DNA of 64,000 nucleotides, from assembly GCA_021737145.1 (NCBI GenBank), contig JAIPEN010000013.1, positions 41,911-105,910 on the forward strand. The letters are read 5' to 3'. A model generated the notes under the pieces. The model was not told where the DNA came from. It searched no databases and saw only the letters and a program-made list of their open reading frames with translations. The DNA comes from Desulfarculaceae bacterium (GTDB lineage Bacteria > Desulfobacterota > Desulfarculia > Desulfarculales > Desulfarculaceae). Position numbers and translations under genes: made by a program. Positions 26,081-34,218 of this stretch are shown piece after piece. Every line of letters starts with the position of its first letter. Position 1 is the first letter of the stretch.

Positions 26081-27595
26081 CTACTCCTCGGCCGGCGGTT
26101 TGAGGCCCATGGCCACCTCCACCAGGGCGGTGAGGTCGCGGGCCACCAGGTTGGAGTCCACCGCGTTGATGCCCACCTGGAGCCCCTGGTAGCAGAAGGG
26201 GCAGCAGGAGACCAGCTCGCTGGCCCCGGTTTCCTCGGCCTCTCTCACCCGGGCCTGGGCCATCTTGTTCTGCACGTCGGGGTAGCCGGCCTTGAGCCCG
26301 CCGCCCGCGCCGCAGCAGCGGGAGTACTCCCGGTTGCGCGGCATCTCGTTCAGGGTGAGGCCCGGGATGTGCTCCATGATGAAGCGGGGGTCGTCGTAGA
26401 CCCGGCTGGCCCGGCCCAAATGGCAGGGGTCGTGGTAGGTCACGGTCTGGTTCACCGGGGTGGTGAAGCTCAGCTCGCCGCTCTCGATGAGGGTGCGCAG
26501 GAACTGGGCGCTGTGCATCACCTTCAGGTTCAGCTCGCCGACGCGCTCGTAGTCCTCGCGGATGGTCTTGAAGCAGCCCGCGCAGGAGGTCACCAGTATC
26601 TCGGCCCCCAGGGAATTGAACTGCTCGATGTTGTCCCGGGCGATGCGGTCGAACTCGCGGTCGCCCATCCTGAGCATCACGCTGCCGCAGCAGCGCTCCT
26701 TGTTGCCCAGGATGCCGTAGTCGATGCCCAGGGCGTCCAGGATGTTCACCGTGGAGATGGCCACCTGGCGCACGTTGGTGTCGTAGCTGGCGGTGCAGCC
26801 CAGGTACAGGAGCACCTTGGCCGGTTTCTTGGTGATGTCCTTGGGCACATCGGCGATGAGCTTTTCTTTTTTGGCCCGGCGCGCCCACTTGGCCCTGGCG
26901 GTGCGCGGCTGCTGCCAGGGGTTGTCGTAGCTCTTGACGCTCTTGACCAGGCCCTGCTGGGCCTCCAGGGGGCCGTAGCCCGCGGCCACGATGGCCGCCC
27001 GGATCTCTTCCCACAGGTTCACGGTGTCCAGCCCGGCCGGACACACGATCTGGCACTGGCCGCAGGTGGAGCACTCGTAGAGGTCGCGGGCGAATTGCTC
27101 GATCTGCTCGCGAGTCACTTCCTGGTAACCGAAGAGCTTGCCCACGAGCTTGCGCAGGGGGCCGGGATCGCCGCCGCCGTGGACGATCTTGGCCAGCAGG
27201 CCGTGCTGGCCCTTGAGGATGCGCAGCACCTCGGCCGCCTTGGCCCGGGGCAGGATGTCCTGGCGGCCGTCCTGGTCGTAGACCGGGCACCAGGAGAGGC
27301 ACTCGCCGCAGCGGGTGCAGGCCTCCAGCTGCAACAGGCGCTTGGCCTCCAGCATCTGGATGGGCACCACCGCGGTGGGCTCGGGCTCGGGCTCCGGAGG
27401 GGGCGGGGCCGGGGCGGCGGCCTGGGGCGCGGCGGGCTCCTGGGCCGGCGCTTCCGGGGGCGCGGCCCCGGCGGGCGGGGCCTCCGGGGCTGGTTGCTCC
27501 GGGGGGGCCTCGGCCTGGGGCGCGGCGGGCTCGGTCCCTTCGGGCGCCTGCTGGCTGGTGTTGTCCTCGGGAGGCTTGTTTTCCTGCTCAGCCAT
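26081..27595 (-). CDS. HdrD/GlcF-like Fe-S oxidoreductase with two CCG domains
   Basis: Cytoplasmic-face iron-sulfur protein of 504 residues. The first about 70 residues are a Pro/Ala/Glu-rich flexible segment. Two [4Fe-4S] motifs follow (CTRCGECLSWCP at about 92; CSTCGQCQIVCP at about 175), then two cysteine-rich CCG domains (YLGCTASYD ... CCGSVM ... CAGCF, and YHDPCHLGR ... CCGAGGG ... CPFC) like those that hold the catalytic cluster of heterodisulfide reductase HdrD and DsrK. It is last in an operon with a haem-rich NarI-like membrane protein, so it probably exchanges electrons between a thiol/disulfide or ferredoxin pool and quinone or cytochrome c. Confidence 0.9.
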   Translation of the reverse strand: MAEQENKPPEDNTSQQAPEGTEPAAPQAEAPPEQPAPEAPPAGAAPPEAPAQEPAAPQAAAPAPPPPEPEPEPTAVVPIQMLEAKRLLQLEACTRCGECLSWCPVYDQDGRQDILPRAKAAEVLRILKGQHGLLAKIVHGGGDPGPLRKLVGKLFGYQEVTREQIEQFARDLYECSTCGQCQIVCPAGLDTVNLWEEIRAAIVAAGYGPLEAQQGLVKSVKSYDNPWQQPRTARAKWARRAKKEKLIADVPKDITKKPAKVLLYLGCTASYDTNVRQVAISTVNILDALGIDYGILGNKERCCGSVMLRMGDREFDRIARDNIEQFNSLGAEILVTSCAGCFKTIREDYERVGELNLKVMHSAQFLRTLIESGELSFTTPVNQTVTYHDPCHLGRASRVYDDPRFIMEHIPGLTLNEMPRNREYSRCCGAGGGLKAGYPDVQNKMAQARVREAEETGASELVSCCPFCYQGLQVGINAVDSNLVARDLTALVEVAMGLKPPAEE

Positions 27596-27622
27596 GGCTC
27601 GACTCTTCCAGGTGCCGCCGCG

Positions 27623-29059
27623 TCATTGCAAACGGCGGTTGATTATCAGGCTCAAGGGAGCGGTGAACATGTGGCGCATCTTGCCAAAGGGCAGATAGGC
27701 CACGAACAACGCGGCCACCAGGCCGTGGGCGTACCACAGCCAGCCGTAGACCGCCGGCCAGTCGATCCCGGTCGCGGCCAGCAAGCGGGACAGGGGATAG
27801 GCCACGAAGGAGTACACCGCCACGCCGTGGGGAACCTGGCTGACCACCAGGCGGGCCCCCTCGGCCACGAAGCCCAGCACTATCATAAGGCCCAGGATGA
27901 TCAGGGCCAGGTTGTCCTGCCACTCGGCCACCACCTGCTCGCCCTTGAACACCCAGCGCTGCAGGGCGGCCAGGACAACCCCGACCAGGATAAGCAGGCC
28001 CAGCAGATCATTTGTCACGGCCACGAAGCCCTGGTTCTTGTTCATCAGGGCCATGGCCAGATCGCTGCTTGGCCACAGCTCGTAGACCAGCCAGGTGAAC
28101 AGGGCCAGGCCCATGCGGGCCAGGATGGACAGATAGATCAGGCTGTGGAAGAACCAGCGGCGCACGCTCTGCTTGAGCACCCGGCGCTGCCAGAGAACGT
28201 CGAACCACAGCACCTTGACCAACTCCCAGCTCTGGCGGGAGAAGACCGCCTTCCAGAGCTGGTCGCTGCCCCGGGAAACCTTGTCGTGCAGGCTGCCCTC
28301 CACCCCGGCCACCCGGCCGCGCATGTAGAACAGTCCGCCGCTCACCACGCCGATCAGGAAGATCAACAGCGCCAGGCCGAACCACCAGGAGCCGATGCTG
28401 AAGCTGGCCGTGTGGCAGGGGAAGCAGATCATCCCCTTGGCCGGCAGCACCATCTCCGGCGCGCCCACCTTGTTGTCCGTCACGTGGCAGCGCAGGCAGT
28501 GCTGGTCCTGCTTCAGGTCGGTGGGCCCGTGCTCGGTGAGCGGTATGGGCTTGCCTTCCAGGTTCACGTGGGCCAGCTTGACCTGCCCGGTCTTTTTGTC
28601 CAGCTCCACGAAGGGGCTCTTGTGGTGGCAGGCCGCGCAGTCCACTGACAGGTGAGGGCTGTGCACCTCGGCCTCGCCGTGAATGGGATGGCAGCTCAGG
28701 CACTGCGCCCCCACCTTGCTCTTGTGAGGCGAGGTGGCCACGTCGCCGTGGCACTGGAGGCAGGCCACCCAGCGGTGGCGGCTGGTGGCGAACAGGTCCA
28801 TGTTCACCACCAGGGGCACCTTGGTCCCCTTCACCTCGCGGGAACAGCTCTCCTTGAGGTGGCACTCCAGGCAGAGTTGCTGGTTGGCCACCACGCCTTC
28901 GTTGGAGGCCAGGTTGGGCAGATGGTGACAGTCCAGGCAGTTGCGGGCGGGCTGTCCGTCCGGGGCCGGGTCCATGGCCACCACCGGCGCGGCCAGGGCG
29001 GGCAGGGCGGCCAGGATGAGCGCCGCCGCCAGGATGGGGATGAGGGCCAGCTTTTTCAT
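27623..29059 (-). CDS. seven-haem cytochrome c fused to NarI/DsrM-like membrane cytochrome b
   Basis: Fusion of 478 residues. The signal sequence MKKLALIPILAAALILAALP is followed by a periplasmic region with seven CXXCH haem-binding motifs (CLDCH, CLECH, CLQCH, CLSCH, CAACH, CLRCH, CFPCH; about 40-220). A transmembrane helix comes at about 228-250, then a C-terminal membrane part with about five helices and histidines suited to haem b (FFHSLIYLS, YGWLWYAHGLVAALFVAYLPFGKM), as in the gamma subunit of nitrate reductase and DsrM. It overlaps the upstream cytochrome b gene by 4 nt. Inference: it links periplasmic haems, quinone and the HdrD-like subunit. Confidence 0.87.
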   Translation of the reverse strand: MKKLALIPILAAALILAALPALAAPVVAMDPAPDGQPARNCLDCHHLPNLASNEGVVANQQLCLECHLKESCSREVKGTKVPLVVNMDLFATSRHRWVACLQCHGDVATSPHKSKVGAQCLSCHPIHGEAEVHSPHLSVDCAACHHKSPFVELDKKTGQVKLAHVNLEGKPIPLTEHGPTDLKQDQHCLRCHVTDNKVGAPEMVLPAKGMICFPCHTASFSIGSWWFGLALLIFLIGVVSGGLFYMRGRVAGVEGSLHDKVSRGSDQLWKAVFSRQSWELVKVLWFDVLWQRRVLKQSVRRWFFHSLIYLSILARMGLALFTWLVYELWPSSDLAMALMNKNQGFVAVTNDLLGLLILVGVVLAALQRWVFKGEQVVAEWQDNLALIILGLMIVLGFVAEGARLVVSQVPHGVAVYSFVAYPLSRLLAATGIDWPAVYGWLWYAHGLVAALFVAYLPFGKMRHMFTAPLSLIINRRLQ

Positions 29060-29769
29060 GAGCCCGCCTCCCCTTCCCCGGGCTTTATGCGCTCCCAAAG
29101 GGCCGGGTGCCCCTGTTGGATGCGTTGGTGGCTCATGCGTCCGGTGAAGATGCTGGTGTCCGCGGGCCAGACCTCGGGCCTCAGATGGGCCACGATGGGA
29201 TGCACCACGAACTTGATGGCCACCGCGATGATGGCCTCGAATAGGTGCAGCAGCAGGGCCAGGTTGATGAAGTAGCCGGGCAGCCACTGGGTGAACCACT
29301 CCGGGAACCACAGCACCAGGCCGGTGATCCCCATGGTGTGCATGCCCAACAAGACCGCCCAGTAGTCCATCTTCTCCCACCAGGTGAAGCGGTCGAAGCG
29401 GGGCATGGGGCCCTTGTCCAGGGCCCAGCCCAGGTGGGCGAAGACGTTTTTCACGTCGGTCCAGCCGGGGAACATGGTGCCCGGGCCGGTGAGGCGGCCC
29501 TTGAGCACCAGCTTGTAGTAGAGCAGCCAGATCAGGTGGGCCATCACCGCCGCGTAGGTCATCACCGCCAAGAAGCGGTGGGTCCAGGCCAGGCCCGCGG
29601 CCCCGCCCAGACACCAGGCGATGGCCCGGGCCCACCAGGCCCCGCCGAAGAACAGCGAAAAGCCGGTGATTCCCAGGCCGAGGAAGCCCACCATGACCAG
29701 CACGTGCAGCAGGCGGTTGAGAACGCTGAAGCGCTCCACCTGTCCCTTTTCCAATTCACGCTCGGACAT
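29056..29769 (-). CDS. cytochrome b561 / formate dehydrogenase gamma-like membrane subunit
   Basis: Integral membrane protein of 237 residues with four main hydrophobic helices, as in FdnI/HyaC-type di-haem cytochromes b. Likely haem-ligand histidines lie in VLNRLLHVLVMVGFLGLGITG (about 15-35), THRFLAVMTYAAVMAHLIWLLYY, LLGMHTMGITGLVLWF and LLLHLFEAIIAVAIKFVVHP. It sits between two multihaem cytochrome genes (2-nt gap and 4-nt overlap) and would pass electrons between quinol and the cytochromes c. The start at 29769 gives the family's N-terminus; the longer frame above it lies inside the neighbouring gene. Confidence 0.88.
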   Translation of the reverse strand: MSERELEKGQVERFSVLNRLLHVLVMVGFLGLGITGFSLFFGGAWWARAIAWCLGGAAGLAWTHRFLAVMTYAAVMAHLIWLLYYKLVLKGRLTGPGTMFPGWTDVKNVFAHLGWALDKGPMPRFDRFTWWEKMDYWAVLLGMHTMGITGLVLWFPEWFTQWLPGYFINLALLLHLFEAIIAVAIKFVVHPIVAHLRPEVWPADTSIFTGRMSHQRIQQGHPALWERIKPGEGEAGS

Positions 29770-29771
29770 GA

Positions 29772-30635
29772 CTAGTGCTTCCTCAGCTTGTGTTGGATCT
29801 CCCGGAGCATCCACAGGAAGGTGTGGCCGTAGAAGAAGCCCACCACGCACACCGCCAAAACCCCCAGGATCGCGCTGACCGTGTAGATCAGATACAGGGA
29901 GCGGCGCTTGGCCGCGTCCTCCTTGGTCAGGTCCACCAGGGTGGGGTGCACCACGTAGGCGGCGAAGCGGGGGTTGGAGCCCGGATGGCAGCGCCAGCAG
30001 ACCCCGGCGGTCAACTCGGGGCTCTTGAGGCTCTTGACCTCGTGGGCCCCGTGGCAGTCGGAGCAAAAGGCGGCCTTGTCCCAGCCCAGCTTGTCCCCGG
30101 CCTGGCCGTGGTAGTCCGTGAGATAGGTGGCCGCCTGGGCGGGATGGCAGGCGCCGCAGACCAGGGTCTGCCGCCGCCCCAGCTCCACCCGGTCCAGGCG
30201 CGCCGGGTCATAGTGCACCTGGTGGCAGTCGCCGCACACCGGCGAGAGGCTCCCGGTCTGCTTGGTCTTGGTCCCCTTTTTCAGGGCCTCGGCGTGCTTG
30301 CCCAGGTGGTAGCGGGCATAGGCGCTCTTGTGGCAGCGCTGGCACTGGGCGTAGTCATAACCCCTTAGGGCCGGGGTCATGAGGTACTTGGGATCCTTGG
30401 TGTCAGGATGGGCGGTCTTGCTGCCCGGCTTGAGGGCCAGCTCCTGCTTGGCGTGGCACTCGGCGCAGGCCAGCTTGCCGTGGGCCCCGGCCTGATAGCG
30501 GCCCAGGTCCAGATACCAGGATGACTCCATGCCCGGCGGGACCGAGGCCCCGGCCCCCCCGGCCAGGACCAGGGCGGCCAGCAGGGCCAAAATGATCCCC
30601 GCCGCCCGGCAACGATGTTTGGTGCTAAGGGCCAT
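29772..30635 (-). CDS. six-haem membrane-anchored cytochrome c
   Basis: Exported multihaem protein of 287 residues with signal peptide (hydrophobic run about 10-30, IILALLAALVLAGGAGA). Six CXXCH motifs (CAECH, CQRCH, CGDCH, CGACH, CSDCH, CWRCH) with further histidines suggest bis-His c-type haems, in the spirit of NrfB/DmsE-type decahaems but smaller. A single transmembrane helix (LYLIYTVSAILGVLAVCVVGFF, about 245-267) anchors it, leaving a basic cytoplasmic tail. It is first gene of the electron-transfer operon. Confidence 0.9.
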   Translation of the reverse strand: MALSTKHRCRAAGIILALLAALVLAGGAGASVPPGMESSWYLDLGRYQAGAHGKLACAECHAKQELALKPGSKTAHPDTKDPKYLMTPALRGYDYAQCQRCHKSAYARYHLGKHAEALKKGTKTKQTGSLSPVCGDCHQVHYDPARLDRVELGRRQTLVCGACHPAQAATYLTDYHGQAGDKLGWDKAAFCSDCHGAHEVKSLKSPELTAGVCWRCHPGSNPRFAAYVVHPTLVDLTKEDAAKRRSLYLIYTVSAILGVLAVCVVGFFYGHTFLWMLREIQHKLRKH

Positions 30636-30649
30636 ACGCGCCTCGAACC

Positions 30650-31957
30650 TCAGTGCAGCCGCCGCCCGTCCCGGTCCTCGTCCAGGCCGGCCAGGGCAGT
30701 GGCAAAGTAAATCTTCATGAATTGGGACGCCGCCCCCACCAGGCCGGGGAACAGCTCTTCAGCCAGGGGCTGGGTGTCCTGGCCGGCGTCCAGGCCCTGC
30801 TTCAGGGCCCGCGCCTGCACGGTGATCCGGGCCAGGGAGCCGGGCAGCCCCTCCAGGGCATCGGCCGGGCCGCGCAGGGCCGGGGCCTTGCCCAGGGCGC
30901 GCAGGCGGTCCCACAAGGCCTCCAAAAACACCCTGAGCTTGGCCGGCTCGTAGACCTTGGTGCCGATGAGCCAGCGGGCGGGGTGGTCCTCCAGGCCCAG
31001 GGCCACGATGCGGCTGTTGGACAGCTCCCGCTTGATGCTCAGCAGCCAGTCCTTGGCCGGGCGGCCGTCGAGCGCCGCCTGCTCCTCGGGCCCGCGCTCC
31101 GGCTGGCGCTCGGGCAGGTCGGCGTAGATGGCCGCGGCCAGCAGGCGGTTGGCCGTGGGGAAGCCGGGATGCTCGAAATGGGGGCCGAAGAGATACAGCG
31201 AGCCCCGGCCATAGGGCGCGCGCAGCACCGCCGCCAGGCCCAACAGGGTCTCTGCGGCCAAATCCCGGGGAGCCAGGAACTTGGTGCGCTTTTCAAACGC
31301 GGCGTAGCGGGCCAGGACCTCCACCTCCTCCGAGGCCGGGATCATGGCCGGGCCGCCGTATAGGGGCGCGGCCAACTCCTCGCCGCCCAGGGGCCCCGGA
31401 GCGCAGGACAGCCCCACCGCCTCGCGCACCGGATGGAACACATAGTCGCAGCCATAGGCTGTCTTGTACTTCTCGGGAAGCATGAGGGGTTGGGGCAGGT
31501 CTCGGCTGAGATTGGCGATGGTGGCTTGAACGAAGTTGAACCAGCAGAGAGGCTCCTGGGAGGAGCGCAGCATGAGGTAGGCCCCGGCGCAGGCTCCCAA
31601 ATAGAGCCCGCCTCCCGCCAGGAACCCCTCCAAGGCCTTGGCTCCGGGCTGCCCCAGGGCGCGGGCCATGGCAAAGGTGTCGCCCCCGCTCACGGCCAGG
31701 CCGTCCAAGCCGTCCAGGCCCCCGGCCGCGATTTCGGCGTGGTCCAAAAAGCGCAGGTCATAAAAGCCCAGACGCTCCAGGGACTCGGCGAACCACAGCC
31801 AGGAGTGGGAGGAGCCCGCCCCGGTGTAAACCCCCAGGCGGGGGTAGCGCGGGGCGCGTCCTCCTCTCGCCTTGGCCAGGGCCGGCGGGGGCGGGGGAGC
31901 CCCGCCCCGGGCCAGGCCCCGGTTATAGGCGTTCACTGCTGATAATGGGTTGCTCAT
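30650..31957 (-). CDS. BPL_N / class I glutamine amidotransferase-like protein
   Basis: Protein of 435 residues. The N-terminal half (about 40-240) looks like the amidotransferase-like domain at the N-terminus of eukaryotic-type biotin protein ligase (BPL_N): LGVYTGAGSSHSWLWFAESL, GLAVSGGDTFAMARAL, and nucleophile elbow GACAGAYLMLRS with Cys at about 121. The C-terminal half is helical and unrecognised. It has no biotin ligase domain. The gene lies 9 nt after the AOR-like gene and 14 nt before the cytochrome operon, so it may be co-transcribed with either. Function unknown. Confidence 0.72.
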   Translation of the reverse strand: MSNPLSAVNAYNRGLARGGAPPPPPALAKARGGRAPRYPRLGVYTGAGSSHSWLWFAESLERLGFYDLRFLDHAEIAAGGLDGLDGLAVSGGDTFAMARALGQPGAKALEGFLAGGGLYLGACAGAYLMLRSSQEPLCWFNFVQATIANLSRDLPQPLMLPEKYKTAYGCDYVFHPVREAVGLSCAPGPLGGEELAAPLYGGPAMIPASEEVEVLARYAAFEKRTKFLAPRDLAAETLLGLAAVLRAPYGRGSLYLFGPHFEHPGFPTANRLLAAAIYADLPERQPERGPEEQAALDGRPAKDWLLSIKRELSNSRIVALGLEDHPARWLIGTKVYEPAKLRVFLEALWDRLRALGKAPALRGPADALEGLPGSLARITVQARALKQGLDAGQDTQPLAEELFPGLVGAASQFMKIYFATALAGLDEDRDGRRLH

Positions 31958-31966
31958 GCGCCCTGC

Positions 31967-33268
31967 CTAGCCGCACACCTCCGCGATGACCGCGTCCAAG
32001 CCCTCCTGGCTGAACTCCAGCTCGGTGCCGATGCCGGCCAGCTCGACGAGCTTGGCCTCGCTCAGCTCCGGGGCCAGCAACACGAACAGGGGGTCCAGGC
32101 CGAAGATGTGGGCCACGGCCTGACGCCGGGTCCACCAGGCATCGTCGCCCGCCTGGTCCACTCCGAACACGGCCGTCTTGGGCGTGGCCGGGCTGAAGGG
32201 GCCGCTCAGGCCCTCCACCGGTCCGCTCAGGCCCTCCAGGGCCCCGCTGATGGCCGCGGCGTCGGTTTTGCCGCCGTCCAGGCAGACCTTGGCCGCCAGC
32301 CCGGCGTCCAGGCCCAGCTTGGCGCACTGCTTTAGTATGGCCCCGGCGTCCCCCAGCTCCAGGCCCATCTGCTGGAACAGGGCCGCCGCGCCCAGATCGG
32401 TGAGCAGCACGCCCATCTCGGCCTCCTCCGGCTCGGGCAGGGCGCTGGGATCGCCTTGCAGGAACAGGAAGCTGTTGGCCGCGAAGGGGGTGTTGAAGTT
32501 GGCCCGGTGACGGTGCACCAGGGGGGCCAGCCAGTCGGCCAGGGCGTCCTGGCCCATGCCCTTGGCCAAATCCAGCAGGCCCTTTTTGCCGGCCCAGACC
32601 CCGCCCTTGACCTCGCCCTGCAAGGCCACGCACTGGTCCACGAACTCCTCGTCGTCGGCGATCTCCAAAAGGCCCAGGCCCCGGATGGCCACCAGTTTCA
32701 GGTTCTTGGCGGCCAGGGCGTGCCCCAACCCGAAGCGGTCGCCGCTGGGCCAGTAGTTGTTCATCAGGCAGGCCAGGTCGCTGCTCGCGGCGGCCGGGCC
32801 GGTGCCCAGCACCTGGATCAGGTCGTCGCCCTTGTCGGCGCGCACCTGGTCCACCGCGGCCCACACGTCCAGGCCGGCCAGGCCCCCGGCCTCCTCCACG
32901 TCCAGGATGCCGTCGTGCACCCAGAGCATGGTGGGCGCGGCGGCCGCGTTTTTGATCACGATGTAGTCGAAGCCCGAATACTTGAGCTCCATGCCCAGGT
33001 ATTGGGTCAGGGGGGCGTGCGCCACCTGCCCGGTCAGCGGGCTCTTGGCGGTGACCACCCCCAGGCAGGAGCCGGGCACCATGCTGCCGGTGAACAGGCC
33101 CGCGCCCAACACGATGGGATCGCCGTCCGCGTGCTGGTTGTACAGGGCCAGGTTTATGCCCGCCCCGCCTATTTTCTCCTGGCACAGCTCGTCGGAGAAC
33201 TCCTCGGTCTCCACCTCGCCGCTGGCCAGGTCCACAATTGCTATTTGGTCAGAGGCCAAAAACTCCAT
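31967..33268 (-). CDS. short aldehyde:ferredoxin oxidoreductase homologue
   Basis: Member of the AOR superfamily by its first about 215 residues (IVDLASGEVETEEFSDELCQEKIGGAGINLALY, GSMVPGSCLGVVTAKSPLTGQVAHA, GMELKYSGFDYIVIKN, NLKLVAIRG), the part that binds the tungstopterin. At 433 residues it is about 170 shorter than catalytic AORs, and the CxxCxxxC cluster motif of domain 2 is absent. It contains isolated cysteines only, and the end is Gly/Ala-rich with an imperfect EGLSGPxE repeat near residue 345. It lies 48 nt downstream of a ferredoxin gene. It may be a non-catalytic or differently liganded AOR paralogue. Confidence 0.8.
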   Translation of the reverse strand: MEFLASDQIAIVDLASGEVETEEFSDELCQEKIGGAGINLALYNQHADGDPIVLGAGLFTGSMVPGSCLGVVTAKSPLTGQVAHAPLTQYLGMELKYSGFDYIVIKNAAAAPTMLWVHDGILDVEEAGGLAGLDVWAAVDQVRADKGDDLIQVLGTGPAAASSDLACLMNNYWPSGDRFGLGHALAAKNLKLVAIRGLGLLEIADDEEFVDQCVALQGEVKGGVWAGKKGLLDLAKGMGQDALADWLAPLVHRHRANFNTPFAANSFLFLQGDPSALPEPEEAEMGVLLTDLGAAALFQQMGLELGDAGAILKQCAKLGLDAGLAAKVCLDGGKTDAAAISGALEGLSGPVEGLSGPFSPATPKTAVFGVDQAGDDAWWTRRQAVAHIFGLDPLFVLLAPELSEAKLVELAGIGTELEFSQEGLDAVIAEVCG

Positions 33269-33316
33269 GTCTGGTCACCCCTATATAAAGGAAGGAAAAA
33301 CTTTTTGCCGCTGGCC

Positions 33317-33670
33317 TCAGTCCAGGTAGACGGCGTCCACCGGGCAGACCTGCTTGCACAGGGGCCCGTCGTCGCGGTCCTCGCAGAGGTCGCAGGCCTC
33401 GCGCAGCAGCATGGGCTTGGCCGAGGCGTCGCCGCCTCCCCCGCCCTCTTCCACCGCGCCGATGCGTTTGACTTCCAGACCCTCGGGCCGCGCGATTACC
33501 AGATCCTCCTCTTCCTTGAGGATGACTCCGAAGTAGTCCTTCTTATCACGGGTGCGGTAAACAACGATGCAGGAGGACAACAGGGCGAAGGCATCGTCGC
33601 GGTGATATCCGCAGGCCAGTTCGCAGGCCATGCAGGCCGTGCACTTGAGCGGATCGATCTTGACTCCCAT
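33317..33670 (-). CDS. 4Fe-4S ferredoxin-type electron carrier
   Basis: Small protein of 117 residues with an N-terminal CTACMACELACGYH motif (residues 10-23) and a C-terminal CDLCEDRDDGPLCKQVCP motif (about 92-109), the arrangement of two-cluster HycB/AorA-type electron-transfer subunits. A middle stretch of about 50 residues contains a Gly run. It is first gene ahead of the AOR-like protein and presumably its redox partner. Transcription starts in the AT-rich interval shared with the divergent GntR-family gene. Confidence 0.85.
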   Translation of the reverse strand: MGVKIDPLKCTACMACELACGYHRDDAFALLSSCIVVYRTRDKKDYFGVILKEEEDLVIARPEGLEVKRIGAVEEGGGGGDASAKPMLLREACDLCEDRDDGPLCKQVCPVDAVYLD

Positions 33671-34218
33671 CTGTTCAATTCCTCGCTAAGTGTTTATATC
33701 CTCGCTAAAGGTTGGCAGGGGCGTGGCGCGTTGGCAGTGGCCGCGGGGCCCGGGCCATGCTCCTGAATCATCAAATACCCGGCTTAGGGGGTTGGTTCGA
33801 CGCCAGCATCATAACAGCAACCACAAGGTTCAAGTCAACGAAAAAAACATAATTAATATAATAGTTCGCATCTATCTCCGGATTCGGGCCACATAACACC
33901 CAATAAAAACAGGGGTTTAACATTTAAGTTATTGTTTTAATTTAAATAATTGCGTAAACTATATATTATGACCATAAAGGAAACCATGCCACATCCCGGT
34001 ATTCAAAAGGCCGCTTGCCCTCTTGTAACCAAATTTTTAACCAAAAGAGGGACGGATAAGGTATAAACGTTATAATATTTCTCTTGACAAGCGAGGCCGT
34101 GAATTCTTATAAAGTCTAAGATCATTTTTCATGGCCTTTTAGACCACTATCAGGCGCGGCGATAACCGGGCGAAAGCGCCCAGCCGGCCGCGCCCGCCGG
34201 CCACGGCGGAAAGGCTCC
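33671..34218. other. AT-rich divergent regulatory interval
   Basis: About 550 bases without a gene, between the ferredoxin gene (minus) and the FadR-type regulator (plus). From about 33820 to 34120 the sequence turns sharply AT-rich (for example TTTTAATTTAAATAATTG at about 33935), unlike anything else in the window. The last about 90 bases before the regulator are again GC-rich and contain a hairpin GGGCG-AAAG-CGCCC (34168-34181) in the expected 5' leader. Confidence 0.6.
34084..34113 (+). promoter_or_regulatory. sigma70 promoter of the FadR/GntR-family gene
   Basis: TTGACA (34084-34089), an 18-bp spacer and TATAAA (34108-34113) form the best consensus promoter in the window. Transcription would begin near 34120, giving a leader of about 100 nt with a stable hairpin at 34168-34181. 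It directs transcription toward the regulator at 34219. Confidence 0.65.
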
